Source: Oscillospiraceae bacterium (lineage in GTDB: Bacteria; Bacillota; Clostridia; Oscillospirales; Oscillospiraceae). From it: a DNA stretch of 57,183 nucleotides. The translations under genes were made by a program, and so were the position numbers. How positions within the stretch are numbered: the stretch's first letter is position 1; the number at the start of each line of letters is the position of its first letter. Below the pieces are notes generated by a model, which was not told the origin of the DNA, did not search any database, and saw only the letters and a program-made list of their open reading frames with translations. Positions 40,476 through 48,595 of this stretch are shown here, one piece after another. The DNA is taken from NCBI GenBank assembly GCA_009781515.1, contig WQXY01000015.1, positions 1 to 57,183 of the forward strand. Direction: 5' to 3'.

Positions 40476-41339
40476 TTAAAACAATGACATCTGCTGCTCT
40501 TTCTTTTCAAATGTTCTTGAGTATTTGAACACATCATCGTGCTTGTACATAATTTCATGCTTTTTGCATATATCCTTGAAAATGCCTGTTAAGCGGTGGT
40601 CGTTTGGACTGGCACAAACATAGCTGTTGCCAAAGGTTCTGATATATTGCTGCTTTACCCACGGGAAATGCTCATCAAGCTTCGCGTAAAAATACTCCCT
40701 GCTTCCCTCGCGCAAGGTCATTGCAAATCCGAAAAATACAATGCCTTTTACCTTTGCCCGAATACAATAATCCATTATTCCGTGCAGATTTTCTTCCGTA
40801 TCGTTAATAAACGGTAAAATAGGGTCAAACCATACAACTGTTGGAATACCCTCATCACGCATTGCTTCAAGCACCTCAAAGCGCTCCGCTGTGGTCGATA
40901 CATTCGGTTCAATTATTTTGCACAAGTCCTCATCAAGGGTGGTGAGGGTCATTTGCACTATGCACTTGGTTTTTTCGTTAATCGACTTTAATATGTCCAT
41001 GTCGCGCATGATACGGGCGGATTTTGTCAAAATTGAAAGCCCGAAACCGTATCGGTCAATGAGCTGCAGGCACTGCCTTGTAAGCTTTATATCATCTTCA
41101 AGATGAATGTACGGGTCGCACATTGACCCTGTGCCAATCATGCAGGGCTTACGTTTACGGACAAGCTGTGCTTCAAAAATCTTCACAGCGTCGCGCTTAA
41201 TTTCAATGTCCTCGAAGTCATGGTTAATCTGATAACAGGCACTGCGGCTGTCACAATAGATGCACCCATGCGAGCAGCCGCGGTACAGGTTCATACCATT
41301 ACCCGGGGATAAAATTGTTTTATAATCACCGTAATGCAT
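40476..41339 (-). CDS. Radical SAM protein of the SplB/Rv2578c-like type
   Basis: A protein of 287 residues. The cluster motif is CSHGCIYCDSR near residue 22 (CxxxCxxC), preceded by GMNLYRG, with GTGSMCDPYIHLE near 71 and TLTTLDEDL near 131. These fit the COG1533 group related to spore photoproduct lyase, whose cellular roles are mostly unproven. AAGGGGTG lies before the ATG. Confidence 0.85.
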   Translation of the reverse strand: MHYGDYKTILSPGNGMNLYRGCSHGCIYCDSRSACYQINHDFEDIEIKRDAVKIFEAQLVRKRKPCMIGTGSMCDPYIHLEDDIKLTRQCLQLIDRYGFGLSILTKSARIMRDMDILKSINEKTKCIVQMTLTTLDEDLCKIIEPNVSTTAERFEVLEAMRDEGIPTVVWFDPILPFINDTEENLHGIMDYCIRAKVKGIVFFGFAMTLREGSREYFYAKLDEHFPWVKQQYIRTFGNSYVCASPNDHRLTGIFKDICKKHEIMYKHDDVFKYSRTFEKKEQQMSLF

Positions 41340-41381
41340 AACTACACCCCTTACGGCTATTATAGCATAGTTATGCTCTGT

Positions 41382-41894
41382 TTAGTTACTGACGTTTCCG
41401 TCGGGGTCTACAATCGAAAATTCGTTATTTGCAAGCAGTATTATCGTTGAACCGACAGGGATACCGTCAGGCAACATATATTCGTGAACAGGGAACCCTC
41501 CGTCCATTTCCAATGCTCCGAGCATATAGTTTCTTTCCCATTTTTCATCAAACAAATCAAACGTTACGGTAACACCGTCTTCAATAATATCGTAGCTTTC
41601 TGATGTATTGTATTGGCCAAAAGTCAGTTGGATTGTAAGTAGATGAAAAGTGCTTCCTGCATTGTTTTTAACTGTGATTTTAGGGTCACTTGCTGCAGGT
41701 GGTAGCTCGGGTGTGTTTGTATCGCCACCGTCACCGGGGTTGTCACCGCCGGTCGAACCACCCGGGTCATTGTTATTTGGTGTTGTCACAGGGTCGTTGT
41801 TTTGCGGCGGGTCGTTTGATGCTCCGCCACCACCACAGGCGACGATTGCCAGCACCATGAGTACTGCAAGGATAAGTGTTAGTAGTTTTTTCAT
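41382..41894 (-). CDS. Small lipoprotein with Gly/Asn/Pro linker
   Basis: A protein of 170 residues. The signal LLTLILAVLMVLAIVAC gives a lipobox IVAC near residue 20, then GGGGASNDPPQNNDP and a Gly/Asp/Asn-rich linker to about residue 70. The mature domain (KITVKNNAGSTFHLLTIQL) looks like a small beta-sandwich. It shares linker style and signal with the lipoproteins at 46934, 44364 and 56589. The function is unknown. Confidence 0.8.
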   Translation of the reverse strand: MKKLLTLILAVLMVLAIVACGGGGASNDPPQNNDPVTTPNNNDPGGSTGGDNPGDGGDTNTPELPPAASDPKITVKNNAGSTFHLLTIQLTFGQYNTSESYDIIEDGVTVTFDLFDEKWERNYMLGALEMDGGFPVHEYMLPDGIPVGSTIILLANNEFSIVDPDGNVSN

Positions 41895-42006
41895 TTTAGT
41901 GTCCTTTCATTGTGCCAACTACCTTTTCGGGTTACTTCGTGCATTAAATTGTAGCATATTTGAAGACGAGTGGCAATAATTGAAACAGCGGTAACGTACT
42001 ACGAAC

Positions 42007-42324
42007 TTATTCTTCCGCCAATCTCTTACTAATATCTGATGCACTGTATATAACCCTTGCAATATGAACAGTATTCTCTTTTATAACAAAGAAAACAGCA
42101 TAGTTATCAACATATAATGCCCTCAACCCCTTTGAACGTTCAGGTTCTGTATGCATGAGTTTTATCCGCTCCGGCATTATGTCCAACGACAGAATTGCAT
42201 CAGCAATTCTATCATATTGATTAGCAGCTACAGCAGGCTCAAGAAGCGTATCGGCTATGTATACATAAATACTGTCCATATCCTCATAAGCCTTATCTGA
42301 TATTACAATGTCATATTGCTTCAA
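42007..42324 (-). CDS. RelE/ParE-family toxin
   Basis: A protein of 105 residues starting at a TTG (42324), with AAAGG 8-9 bases upstream and only one base after the antitoxin stop. The in-frame extension to 42408 would overlap the antitoxin and lacks a ribosome site. The motifs DIVISDKAYEDMDSIYVYIA and ALYVDNYAVFFVIKENTVHIARVIYS match the RelE/ParE fold, whose members cleave mRNA on the ribosome or poison gyrase. Which activity applies is not clear. Confidence 0.85.
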   Translation of the reverse strand: MKQYDIVISDKAYEDMDSIYVYIADTLLEPAVAANQYDRIADAILSLDIMPERIKLMHTEPERSKGLRALYVDNYAVFFVIKENTVHIARVIYSASDISKRLAEE

Positions 42325-42325
42325 G

Positions 42326-42628
42326 TCAGCGACCTTTCTTATGCTCTGCGAAAGCTTCTTTTGCAGAACGCACCCTGCCGTTTTCAATATCAGCCAATCC
42401 GTCATCAATCATTTGCCGAATTTGAGCTGCGTCCACAATATCTGCATTAACTCTATCGGGCATTTTCGGCAAGGTCACCGCAAATGGAATTCCGCCTGTC
42501 AGCGATACTTGTTTTAAGAACATGTCTACAGCGGTCGCCATTGGTACGCCTAACTGAGTTAATACTCTCTCTGCTGAGCTTTTTACATCAGGGTTAATTC
42601 TTAAGTTTAATGTTGCAGTCTTTTCCAT
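42326..42628 (-). CDS. RelB/DinJ-family antitoxin
   Basis: A protein of 100 residues. It opens TATLNLRINPDVKSSAERVL, then LGVPMATAVDMFLKQVSLTGGIPF, the ribbon-helix-helix DNA-binding pattern of RelB/DinJ. The C-terminal part (residues 55-100) should wrap the toxin. GGAGG lies before the ATG. A perfect 10-base inverted repeat lies 20-46 bases upstream and is probably its operator. Confidence 0.9.
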   Translation of the reverse strand: MEKTATLNLRINPDVKSSAERVLTQLGVPMATAVDMFLKQVSLTGGIPFAVTLPKMPDRVNADIVDAAQIRQMIDDGLADIENGRVRSAKEAFAEHKKGR

Positions 42629-42647
42629 ATTTTCACCTCCCCCGCAT

Positions 42648-42674
42648 CATTGTAACGCATTTGTCGTTACAATG
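42648..42674. promoter_or_regulatory. Operator of the RelBE-type pair
   Basis: The perfect arms CATTGTAACG and CGTTACAATG (42648-42657 and 42665-42674), with a 7-base spacer, lie just upstream of the antitoxin start. This suits binding by a dimer of its ribbon-helix-helix domain. Confidence 0.7.
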
Positions 42675-42823
42675 CAAGGGAGTTTTCTCAAGTCAATTAT
42701 ACGCCCAAAATTGCGGTTATGTCCACAATTTATTTGCTATGATTTATGTCTAAAATGCATTGACATTTCTACATTTGCGACGTATTTGCTGCATAGGAAA
42801 GCAAACAAGCATATAACCCTTTG

Positions 42824-42842
42824 CCCTCTTTAGCAAAGAGGG
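42824..42842. repeat. CCCTCTTT/AAAGAGGG hairpin element
   Basis: An 8-base perfect stem with a 3-base loop lies just after the stop of the LRR lipoprotein gene. The same CCCTCTTTA/TAAAGAGGG motif lies within the giant Cna-B gene at about 20343-20361. Apart from the operator and this element, the 42629-42861 gap shows only AT-rich DNA. Confidence 0.6.
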
Positions 42843-42861
42843 TGGCGCCCGCCTATTTTAT

Positions 42862-44364
42862 TTATGGCTCTATTGATAAATATACATATTGCGGTAGATT
42901 TTCGGGGAAACTGATCCACCAATTTAATAGTGCTGTTTTTGTCATTCCATGAAAATCTGTTCCGGATGCAGACGGTTCAACGTTATATCGTACATTATCA
43001 ATCAATCTGGCTGTTGTGATATTATCGATGAAATGGCCGTTTAATGCTGTTTGAATATCGTTTATTACACCCTTGCTACATATGCTCACTATTTTCCCGT
43101 CTACAATGTTGTAGAGCATATAAGATTGATCTGTTCCAAATTCATTCATGGTGACAATATAATCATCGGATACTACATAAAAATAACCTTCATCACCACG
43201 ATGATTTTCCATTGGCGGAGCAACAGTCGGCGGATTTCCATTTTTTGGTATTGTTGTACTGTGAGGCAACGTAATACTTACAAGGGGCGTATTGTTAAAT
43301 ACATCTCTGCCGCTCTCTGTTACACTATCGGGAACTACAACACTTGTAAGATTAGAATTGGCAAATGCACTACTACCTATGTATGTTATACCATTAGGAA
43401 GAATAATATTCGTAATAGCAGTATTGTTAAACGCTCCGCTTTCAATTCTTCTTATGCTTTTACCGAGTGTTACGCTTGTTATTGCTGTGCAATCATAAAA
43501 CGCTCCTTCACCTATGTATATCACGCTATCCGGGATTATTACCGTTTCTAACACCCTGTTCCCAAAAAATGCCTTACTGCCTATACTTACAACAGGCTGA
43601 CCTTCTATTTCTTCGGGAAAGTGTACAATTGGATTAGTACTTAGATATCCTGTAATTTCAATACCACCATGTTCGGAACTGTACTCATATTGAAAATTAC
43701 CTGCAGGGTTTGGCTCATTGCTTAGCAGACTATCAGTTTTTAGTAAATTCGCTCGTGGTAACTGTGTTTCGTAATCATCGAGAAACTCACTTGTTCTGTC
43801 ATCATTTATAACAAGTGTATTGCTTCGGATTATTACACCGTTAACAATCATCTCAAACCAATATCGCCCGCTTTTTTCTATTTTCTGCGTGTCTATAAAA
43901 TAATAATACATCGTGTCACGACCATTTTCACCTTCGGAAAATGGAAAATCATACTCAGAAAAAGCATCGGTTATATGATACTGTGCGGCATCAATATGAT
44001 AGCTTTGTGATACCCCGTCAATATAGAAAACAAACTCGTCAATTATAGGGAGCGGGTAATTTTGTGTGTCACCCATAAATAAAAGCTGAATTCCTGACAT
44101 ATAACCAAAAGGTTCGTTAGGGTCTACATTAGGTTCTCTTAAATCTGCGTATAGTAATCCTGTAAAAATTGTTGCGTATAGTAAATCACCGTCAACAGGT
44201 CCGGTATCAACGTAAGGTGTGGGCATTGTGCTGATATTATTATCAGGCAGGCTTGTTTGGTCTTGTTGTGAGGGAGTATTATTTTCAAGCGGACTAAAAC
44301 CACCACATGAGGCGAGAATAAATACCATGAGTATTGAAGTAATAACTGTGAGCAATTTTTTCAT
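42862..44364 (-). CDS. Lipoprotein with BspA-like leucine-rich repeats
   Basis: A protein of 500 residues. The signal ends in a lipobox (FILASC, near residue 20) followed by a Ser/Gln/Thr-rich linker. Residues from about 225 to 365 hold LRR_5/BspA-type repeats (VVSIGSKAFFGNRVLETVIIPDSVIYIGEGAF and later copies of the IPDSV, IGSSAF and VVPDSV patterns). The N-terminal half and the C-terminal 120 residues are unassigned. It is a surface lipoprotein of the kind that binds host or environmental ligands. The LRR style resembles that of the DGR target at 56589. AGGAG lies before the ATG. Confidence 0.82.
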   Translation of the reverse strand: MKKLLTVITSILMVFILASCGGFSPLENNTPSQQDQTSLPDNNISTMPTPYVDTGPVDGDLLYATIFTGLLYADLREPNVDPNEPFGYMSGIQLLFMGDTQNYPLPIIDEFVFYIDGVSQSYHIDAAQYHITDAFSEYDFPFSEGENGRDTMYYYFIDTQKIEKSGRYWFEMIVNGVIIRSNTLVINDDRTSEFLDDYETQLPRANLLKTDSLLSNEPNPAGNFQYEYSSEHGGIEITGYLSTNPIVHFPEEIEGQPVVSIGSKAFFGNRVLETVIIPDSVIYIGEGAFYDCTAITSVTLGKSIRRIESGAFNNTAITNIILPNGITYIGSSAFANSNLTSVVVPDSVTESGRDVFNNTPLVSITLPHSTTIPKNGNPPTVAPPMENHRGDEGYFYVVSDDYIVTMNEFGTDQSYMLYNIVDGKIVSICSKGVINDIQTALNGHFIDNITTARLIDNVRYNVEPSASGTDFHGMTKTALLNWWISFPENLPQYVYLSIEP

Positions 44365-44385
44365 TTTATAACTCCTCTTATTGGT

Positions 44386-45078
44386 TTAATTAAGGTTTGT
44401 TCCCAAGGATATCCCAAATAAAAGGTCGGTGTATATTTCTTCCCAAGTTCCAAGACAGTCACTACTGAAAGAGCAATGCACTATTCCCTCTGCAACACAA
44501 CCCATTTCAACATCGAACTCATACCTGCATGCTTGCGCTTCCCCTAAGGCAGGCGTTCTTTCATAATATACTACCGTACCATTAAATAGGCCGTTTACGA
44601 GCGTTCCTGACCATGTAGATACAACATCAACTTGCTGCATGTTCCCGTTTATTAAAGCACCTGTAGAATAATGGTCAATACTTGTTATAGTCGCTTGCCC
44701 GTTAGGTAGCCCATTGCTCCAGTTGCCTTCAAACATTAAGGTCACAGGATAATTGCCATTACTCTCGATAATATATGTATGAAAACCATCCGGATAACTG
44801 TCTGCAACTTCTCTCCAATTAAATCGGTAACGGCTGCTATGATCAGAGGGTGTGCCTGATGTATCGCCATTGCCGCCGGATGTGCCGGGGTCGTTGTTAT
44901 CACCCTGTGTCGTGCCGCTGTCACCGGCGTTGCCATTACCTCCCGGTCGGGTGGGGTCTGTTTGGTTTTGCGACGGGTTGCCGCTTGGCGGGTCGGTTGG
45001 TGCTCCCGCTGAGCCAGCGCAGTTGACGAGCGATAGTGTTGTAAACAGTATGAGGTTAAGCAATAGTATTTTTATCAT
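44386..45078 (-). CDS. Lipoprotein with MORN-like repeats
   Basis: A protein of 230 residues with signal MIKILLLNLILFTTLSLVNC (lipobox LVNC), then a Gly/Asn/Thr-rich linker to about residue 80. The mature part has MORN-like repeats: FEGNWSNGLPNGQATI and SGTLVNGLFNGTVVYYER. The first 44 residues are the same as those of the gene at 47569, and the upstream DNA is shared as well. AAAGGAG lies before the ATG. The LRR lipoprotein gene follows after 21 bases, probably in one transcript. Confidence 0.8.
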   Translation of the reverse strand: MIKILLLNLILFTTLSLVNCAGSAGAPTDPPSGNPSQNQTDPTRPGGNGNAGDSGTTQGDNNDPGTSGGNGDTSGTPSDHSSRYRFNWREVADSYPDGFHTYIIESNGNYPVTLMFEGNWSNGLPNGQATITSIDHYSTGALINGNMQQVDVVSTWSGTLVNGLFNGTVVYYERTPALGEAQACRYEFDVEMGCVAEGIVHCSFSSDCLGTWEEIYTDLLFGISLGTNLN

Positions 45079-45113
45079 CTTTTATACTCCTTTTCTTGGT
45101 TTATAAATGCACA

Positions 45114-45149
45114 AAAACGTCCGCTTTGCTAATGCAAAACAGACGTTTT
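45114..45149 (-). terminator. Attenuator-like hairpin in the 5' leader (copy 1)
   Basis: AAAACGTC / GACGTTTT plus TTTGC / GCAAA form a stem which, read leftwards, is followed by a T run (GACGTTTTTG). It lies between the promoter and the start codon of the lipoprotein at 45078, so it may attenuate transcription. An identical copy is at 47606-47641. Confidence 0.55.
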
Positions 45150-45177
45150 ATTAACGTGATAAAAGCGTAGTTTTAGC

Positions 45178-45256
<79 letters not shown>

Positions 45257-45567
45257 GCACCTTTTTGTGGGGTTTGTGTGTAGTGCATTGTAGCATATTT
45301 AGGGTCGGTTGGCAATACTATCCGCTCTTGAAACAGAGCGACGGTTTCTGCACTATTTCAGCACAATAACCAAAGCAGTTTGGCTAAACTGCTGAAAATA
45401 AAAATCATGAATTTTCTTTGTTTGTTTCCTTAAGTGTAGAAAATTATGTAGAAAATTGGGGTCATAACTTTTAATTTTCTACAAAAGGTATCACCAAATG
45501 TAGATTTTTACACATTTCACCCTGTTTGCAATGCCTTACAGGGTATGCTATGGTGATTAAAAGGCTA

Positions 45568-45596
45568 TTGACAAATACGTATTACACGTATAATAT
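45568..45596 (+). promoter_or_regulatory. Promoter of hicAB module 3
   Basis: TTGACA (45568-45573) and TAATAT (45591-45596) have a 17-base spacer that contains ATACGTATTACACGTAT, echoing the TACGT motif in the promoter of module 2. TATAAT at 45589-45594 is an alternative -10 with a 15-base spacer. Confidence 0.65.
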
Positions 45597-45619
45597 AATA
45601 TGGAAGCAGGTGCTTAGCT

Positions 45620-45799
45620 TTGACAGGGGTTGAAATGATTAAAGTCTTACGCAAGCAGGGCATTAGACACTTTAAGATTAAAGGCAGTCATTATCACTAT
45701 AATGTAAATGGCAATATATTTCAGATACCACATCATCACACAGAGATGGGCAAAGGTTTAGAGAATAAAATCCTAAGTGATGCAGGCTTAAGGGAGTGA
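45620..45799 (+). CDS. hicA: HicA-like mRNA interferase toxin
   Basis: A protein of 59 residues starting at a TTG (45620) so that it reads MTGVEMIKVLRKQGIRHF, matching the usual HicA start; AGGTG lies upstream. An internal ATG at 45635 with AGGGG before it is an alternative. FKIKGSHYHYN near residue 19 carries the catalytic His. The end HHHTEMGKGLENKILSDAGL is typical. The stop is 6 bases before hicB. Confidence 0.85.
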   Translation: MTGVEMIKVLRKQGIRHFKIKGSHYHYNVNGNIFQIPHHHTEMGKGLENKILSDAGLRE

Positions 45800-45805
45800 T
45801 TACTA

Positions 45806-46201
45806 ATGAGCTCAAAAAAATATGTTTATCCTGCAAAATTCATTATTGAAGAAAATGGGTCGATTTCCGTATATTTTCCTGATTTAAGCGGGTGTCAAAC
45901 TTATGCCGGTAATATGGAAGATGCGGCTTTAATGGCAAAAGAGGCATTGGAAGGATATATCGAGGTACTGTTAGAGCTTAATAAAGAAATTCCAAAACCG
46001 TCAAGTATCTCTGATATTTGTTCTGATAGTTATTTTGCTATGATGGTTGTCGCTGATGTAAAAAATATGAGCAAAGAGAATAAACCGGTCAAAAAAACTC
46101 TTAGTATTCCGAAATGGTTGGACAGAGAAGCAACAAATGCTCATATAAATTTTTCCGGTGTGTTAAAGGAGGCATTACTGGAACGGTTAAACTTATTGTA
46201 G
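45806..46201 (+). CDS. hicB: HicB-like antitoxin
   Basis: A protein of 131 residues. Residues 1-60 are the HicB domain (YVYPAKFIIEENGSISVYFP, DLSGCQTYAGNMEDAALMAK). The C-terminal KKTLSIPKWLDREATNAHINF is a DNA-binding ribbon-helix-helix-like end. GGGAG lies upstream of the ATG. It follows hicA by 6 bases and precedes a hairpin. Confidence 0.9.
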   Translation: MSSKKYVYPAKFIIEENGSISVYFPDLSGCQTYAGNMEDAALMAKEALEGYIEVLLELNKEIPKPSSISDICSDSYFAMMVVADVKNMSKENKPVKKTLSIPKWLDREATNAHINFSGVLKEALLERLNLL

Positions 46202-46227
46202 GGGCGGCAACCTGCCGCCCGTTATTT
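46202..46227 (+). terminator. GC-rich hairpin after hicB
   Basis: GGGCGGC / GCCGCCC (46202-46208 and 46214-46220) is followed by GTTATTT. It sits between convergent genes and may terminate in one or both directions. It also belongs to the dispersed GC-rich palindromes of this genome. Confidence 0.6.
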
Positions 46228-46229
46228 AA

Positions 46230-46934
46230 TTACGGTTTGGAAATGTACACTATTTCGTAGTCACTGAGAAGCTCAAGGATATTGCCTCTATTGACATCAA
46301 CAATCCCATGTTGGGTTTCGTTGAAATGGTCATAATTATGAAGATATACAACATTATCAACCCTATAAACATACACAGCCCAAATATTTAATCCGTCTGC
46401 ATAAGCTTGTGCATCTGCATTGTTGCCGAACACAACCTTTGCAAGCTCGCTATAAATTCTTTCACCGTCAATACTAAATCCACCGTGTTGAGTTCCGCTT
46501 TCTGTAAAAGCAACTATACTAAAAGATACACCTTTACTGTCATGCTTGTTATGTTTCCATATAACATAATCGTCAGACACTGCGAAGAAATGCTCCGCAT
46601 CACTTGGATGACTTTCAAAAGGAGCAGGAGCATTTACCGGGATTTTATATTTACCCGCCGAACCACTATCGGGACCGCCTACTACACTATCAGGACCGCC
46701 AATGACAATTGGTGGCGGCTCCGGCGTGCTTGTATCGCCGCTTGTTCCGTTATCTGCGCTGCCACCGTTACCATTGTCACCACCGTTGTTAGGTGGTGCA
46801 GGGTCGTTGTTGTTTGGTGTGGTCGCAGGCGGGGTTTTTGCGGGTGGCCCGTTGTTTGGTGCTGTGCCGCCGCCGCAGGCGACGAGAGTGAATACCATGA
46901 TTGTGGTGAGTGTTAGAATTAGTAGTTTTTTCAT
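46230..46934 (-). CDS. Lipoprotein with Asn/Gly/Pro linker
   Basis: A protein of 234 residues. The signal MKKLLILTLTTIMVFTLVAC (lipobox LVAC) is followed by a long low-complexity linker to about residue 100. The mature part (HFFAVSDDYVIWKHNKHDSK, IDGERIYSELAKVVFGNNAD) resembles the C-terminal part of the LRR lipoprotein at 44364, which also has VSDDYI and a GHF/ALNG segment, so the two may share a domain. AGAGG precedes the ATG. Confidence 0.8.
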   Translation of the reverse strand: MKKLLILTLTTIMVFTLVACGGGTAPNNGPPAKTPPATTPNNNDPAPPNNGGDNGNGGSADNGTSGDTSTPEPPPIVIGGPDSVVGGPDSGSAGKYKIPVNAPAPFESHPSDAEHFFAVSDDYVIWKHNKHDSKGVSFSIVAFTESGTQHGGFSIDGERIYSELAKVVFGNNADAQAYADGLNIWAVYVYRVDNVVYLHNYDHFNETQHGIVDVNRGNILELLSDYEIVYISKP

Positions 46935-46957
46935 TATATTTTTCCTCTCTTTTTCTG

Positions 46958-47569
46958 TTAATTATTTATGCTATTCGGTGGTGCTAAATCTTTATGGTAA
47001 TGAACTATATCTGTAAAGGGTGGTACGCCTGCCCATACGGTTCCCCCCATACTATGCGGGTCACCTGCTCCACATTTGCAATATAAATCTATAACATCAC
47101 GTTTTCCCATTTCCATTTCTACCTCATAAAAATGAACACCGGCAGGAATTTCATAATAGTCTGTTTTAATAATCAACCCATGAGCATATCCATTAACGAA
47201 AGTGCCTTTGTAAGTTGTTGTTGGTACATAAGCATGTGTTTCGGGGTTAAACGGCTGTGGCTTTTCGTTTGACGTATATAGTATTCCCTCGCCATTTGGA
47301 AGTCCGTCTACAAAATAACCTTCATAACGGGTACTATAAAAAATCCAAACTCCCCAACCTGTGAACTTGCCGTTAACGTCTAACTCACCGTCAAAAATTC
47401 CTTCTTCCAATAATGCTTCATCGAAAGGATATGGGGTTGGGATGGGGTCGGTTTGGTTTTGCGACGGGTTGCCGCTTGGCGGGTCGGTTGGTGCTCCCGC
47501 TGAGCCAGCGCAGTTGACGAGCGAAAGGGTCGTAAATAGTATGAGGTTAAGCAATAGTATTTTTATCAT
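46958..47569 (-). CDS. Lipoprotein with MORN-like repeats, paralogue of 44386-45078
   Basis: A protein of 203 residues. Its first 44 residues (MIKILLLNLILFTTLSLVNC with lipobox, then SAGAPTDPPSGNPSQNQTDP) equal those of the other MORN lipoprotein. The mature parts differ but both have MORN-like motifs, here YEGYFVDGLPNGEGILY and YKGTFVNGYAHGLII. The shared start plus shared upstream DNA points to segmental duplication followed by replacement or divergence of the 3' part. Confidence 0.8.
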   Translation of the reverse strand: MIKILLLNLILFTTLSLVNCAGSAGAPTDPPSGNPSQNQTDPIPTPYPFDEALLEEGIFDGELDVNGKFTGWGVWIFYSTRYEGYFVDGLPNGEGILYTSNEKPQPFNPETHAYVPTTTYKGTFVNGYAHGLIIKTDYYEIPAGVHFYEVEMEMGKRDVIDLYCKCGAGDPHSMGGTVWAGVPPFTDIVHYHKDLAPPNSINN

Positions 47570-47605
47570 TGTATTTAACTCCTGTTCTTGGTTTATAAAT
47601 GCACA

Positions 47606-47641
47606 AAAACGTCCGCTTTGCTAATGCAAAACAGACGTTTT
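47606..47641 (-). terminator. Attenuator-like hairpin in the 5' leader (copy 2)
   Basis: The same AAAACGTC/GACGTTTT and TTTGC/GCAAA stem as at 45114-45149, again followed by a T run on the minus strand and lying between promoter and start codon of a lipoprotein gene. Confidence 0.55.
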
Positions 47642-47658
47642 ATTAACTGTGGATATGC

Positions 47659-47677
47659 GGACGAACACAGTTCGTCC
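47659..47677. repeat. GGACGAAC/GTTCGTCC hairpin inserted in copy 2 of the leader
   Basis: An 8-base perfect stem with 3-base loop (47659-47666 and 47670-47677) followed by CTACA. It is absent from the corresponding position of copy 1, so it is a small insertion and belongs to the dispersed palindrome type. Confidence 0.6.
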
Positions 47678-47693
47678 CTACAGCGAGGTCAGC

Positions 47694-47749
47694 TATGTAT
47701 GTATGTATGTATGTATGTATGTATGTATGTATGTATGTATGTATGTATG
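47694..47749. repeat. ATGT tetranucleotide tract, 14 units
   Basis: Fifty-six bases of uninterrupted ATGT repeat lie at the same place relative to the promoter as the tract at 45178-45227. Confidence 0.95.
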
Positions 47750-47751
47750 CG

Positions 47752-47780
47752 ATTTTCAGTGAGTTTTTTCATAATGTCAA
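47752..47780 (-). promoter_or_regulatory. Promoter of the MORN lipoprotein (copy 2)
   Basis: Read leftwards, TTGACA (47775-47780) and GAAAAT (47752-47757) have a 17-base spacer, with the ATGT tract beginning two bases after the -10 box. Confidence 0.6.
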
Positions 47781-47823
47781 GTACCTTTTCTGTAGGGTTT
47801 GTGTGTAGTGCATTGTAGCATAT

Positions 47824-48069
47824 TTAAGTGCGGTAAGGTACATTTTTCTCTGCGACTGCACTACTTGTTTCTATTGCACTTTTTTCTATAAAACCTCTTA
47901 TCCTATTGCAGTTATTACGGCATACCGTCATTGCGTCATTTTCGCTTACTCCCACCGGTTCTAAGATATTTGATATACCAAATCTTGTTTCATAACATAG
48001 GCATGGGTCAATATCTTTTTTTAGCACAGGGCAGTATACGGGATTAAACTCAGAGTTGTTATTTTTCAT
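47824..48069 (-). CDS. Hypothetical protein, second gene of an unknown pair
   Basis: A protein of 81 residues with six Cys. It contains YCPVLKKDIDPCLCYETRFG near residue 12 and MTVCRNNCNRIRGFIEKS near 47. The cysteines could hold a metal. It overlaps the upstream gene by 11 bases, so the two are coupled. No family is recognised; a two-gene TA-like unit is one possibility given the neighbourhood. Confidence 0.6.
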   Translation of the reverse strand: MKNNNSEFNPVYCPVLKKDIDPCLCYETRFGISNILEPVGVSENDAMTVCRNNCNRIRGFIEKSAIETSSAVAEKNVPYRT

Positions 48070-48448
48070 ATCTCTTCACCACCTTGAGTATTTCTATAAC
48101 ATGAGGCTTAAAATTATCTTTTGAATATGCAGTTATTAGCTTCCCTGACGCATTTATTAAAACACAACCCCCATCAAAGGACAAGTATAAATGCAAAATA
48201 TCATCTTGATCACCTTCTTGCTCAAACATTATTACTGCATTATCGACATAATGTTGAACGTCAATAAAGTTAATTCCTCTCTCTTTTAGCATTTGAAAGC
48301 CATGCAACGTCGGTTTAACAATTTTACATTCTATAGGGTTCATCGCAATACCAATATCTTCCGGCACATAGCCGTCCTCGATAAGTGTTCTAATTTCGCG
48401 ATTAATTGCATCTAAAAATTTTTGATTGTACTTAATTTGACTGCTCAT
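48059..48448 (-). CDS. Hypothetical protein, possibly a small nuclease-fold (BECR-like) protein
   Basis: A protein of 129 residues. The C-terminal half, ILHLYLSFDGGCVLINASGK then LITAYSKDNFKPHVIEILK, vaguely resembles the beta-sheet end of RelE/BECR-type nucleases (G-x-V-I-x-x-x-G-K-L-I-T-A-Y). The resemblance is weak and is my own reading. The N-terminal half is helical. It is encoded just before a Cys-containing partner with which it overlaps. Confidence 0.55.
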   Translation of the reverse strand: MSSQIKYNQKFLDAINREIRTLIEDGYVPEDIGIAMNPIECKIVKPTLHGFQMLKERGINFIDVQHYVDNAVIMFEQEGDQDDILHLYLSFDGGCVLINASGKLITAYSKDNFKPHVIEILKVVKRYEK

Positions 48449-48559
48449 ATAGCAAAATATTCTCTTTCAGTTATTTTTTCCTCTGCTAACATCACCATAA
48501 CATAAAACTTTTCTACATTTCAATACACATTTGAATGTAGAAAACAGTATAAACCGCTC

Positions 48560-48588
48560 TTGTATTACTACCACCGTTACTATATAAT
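48560..48588 (+). promoter_or_regulatory. Promoter of recG, predicted leaderless
   Basis: TTGTAT (48560-48565) and TATAAT (48583-48588) are separated by 17 bases. Only 7 bases lie between the -10 box and the ATG at 48596, so the mRNA probably starts at the start codon. Confidence 0.7.
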
Positions 48589-48595
48589 CTTCACC

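Noticed and set aside
47588-47818. Open frame on the plus strand reading MYVC repeats through the ATGT tract
   Set aside because: The tetranucleotide tract is open in several frames by its nature; there is no ribosome site, and the frame crosses the promoter and leader of the lipoprotein on the other strand.
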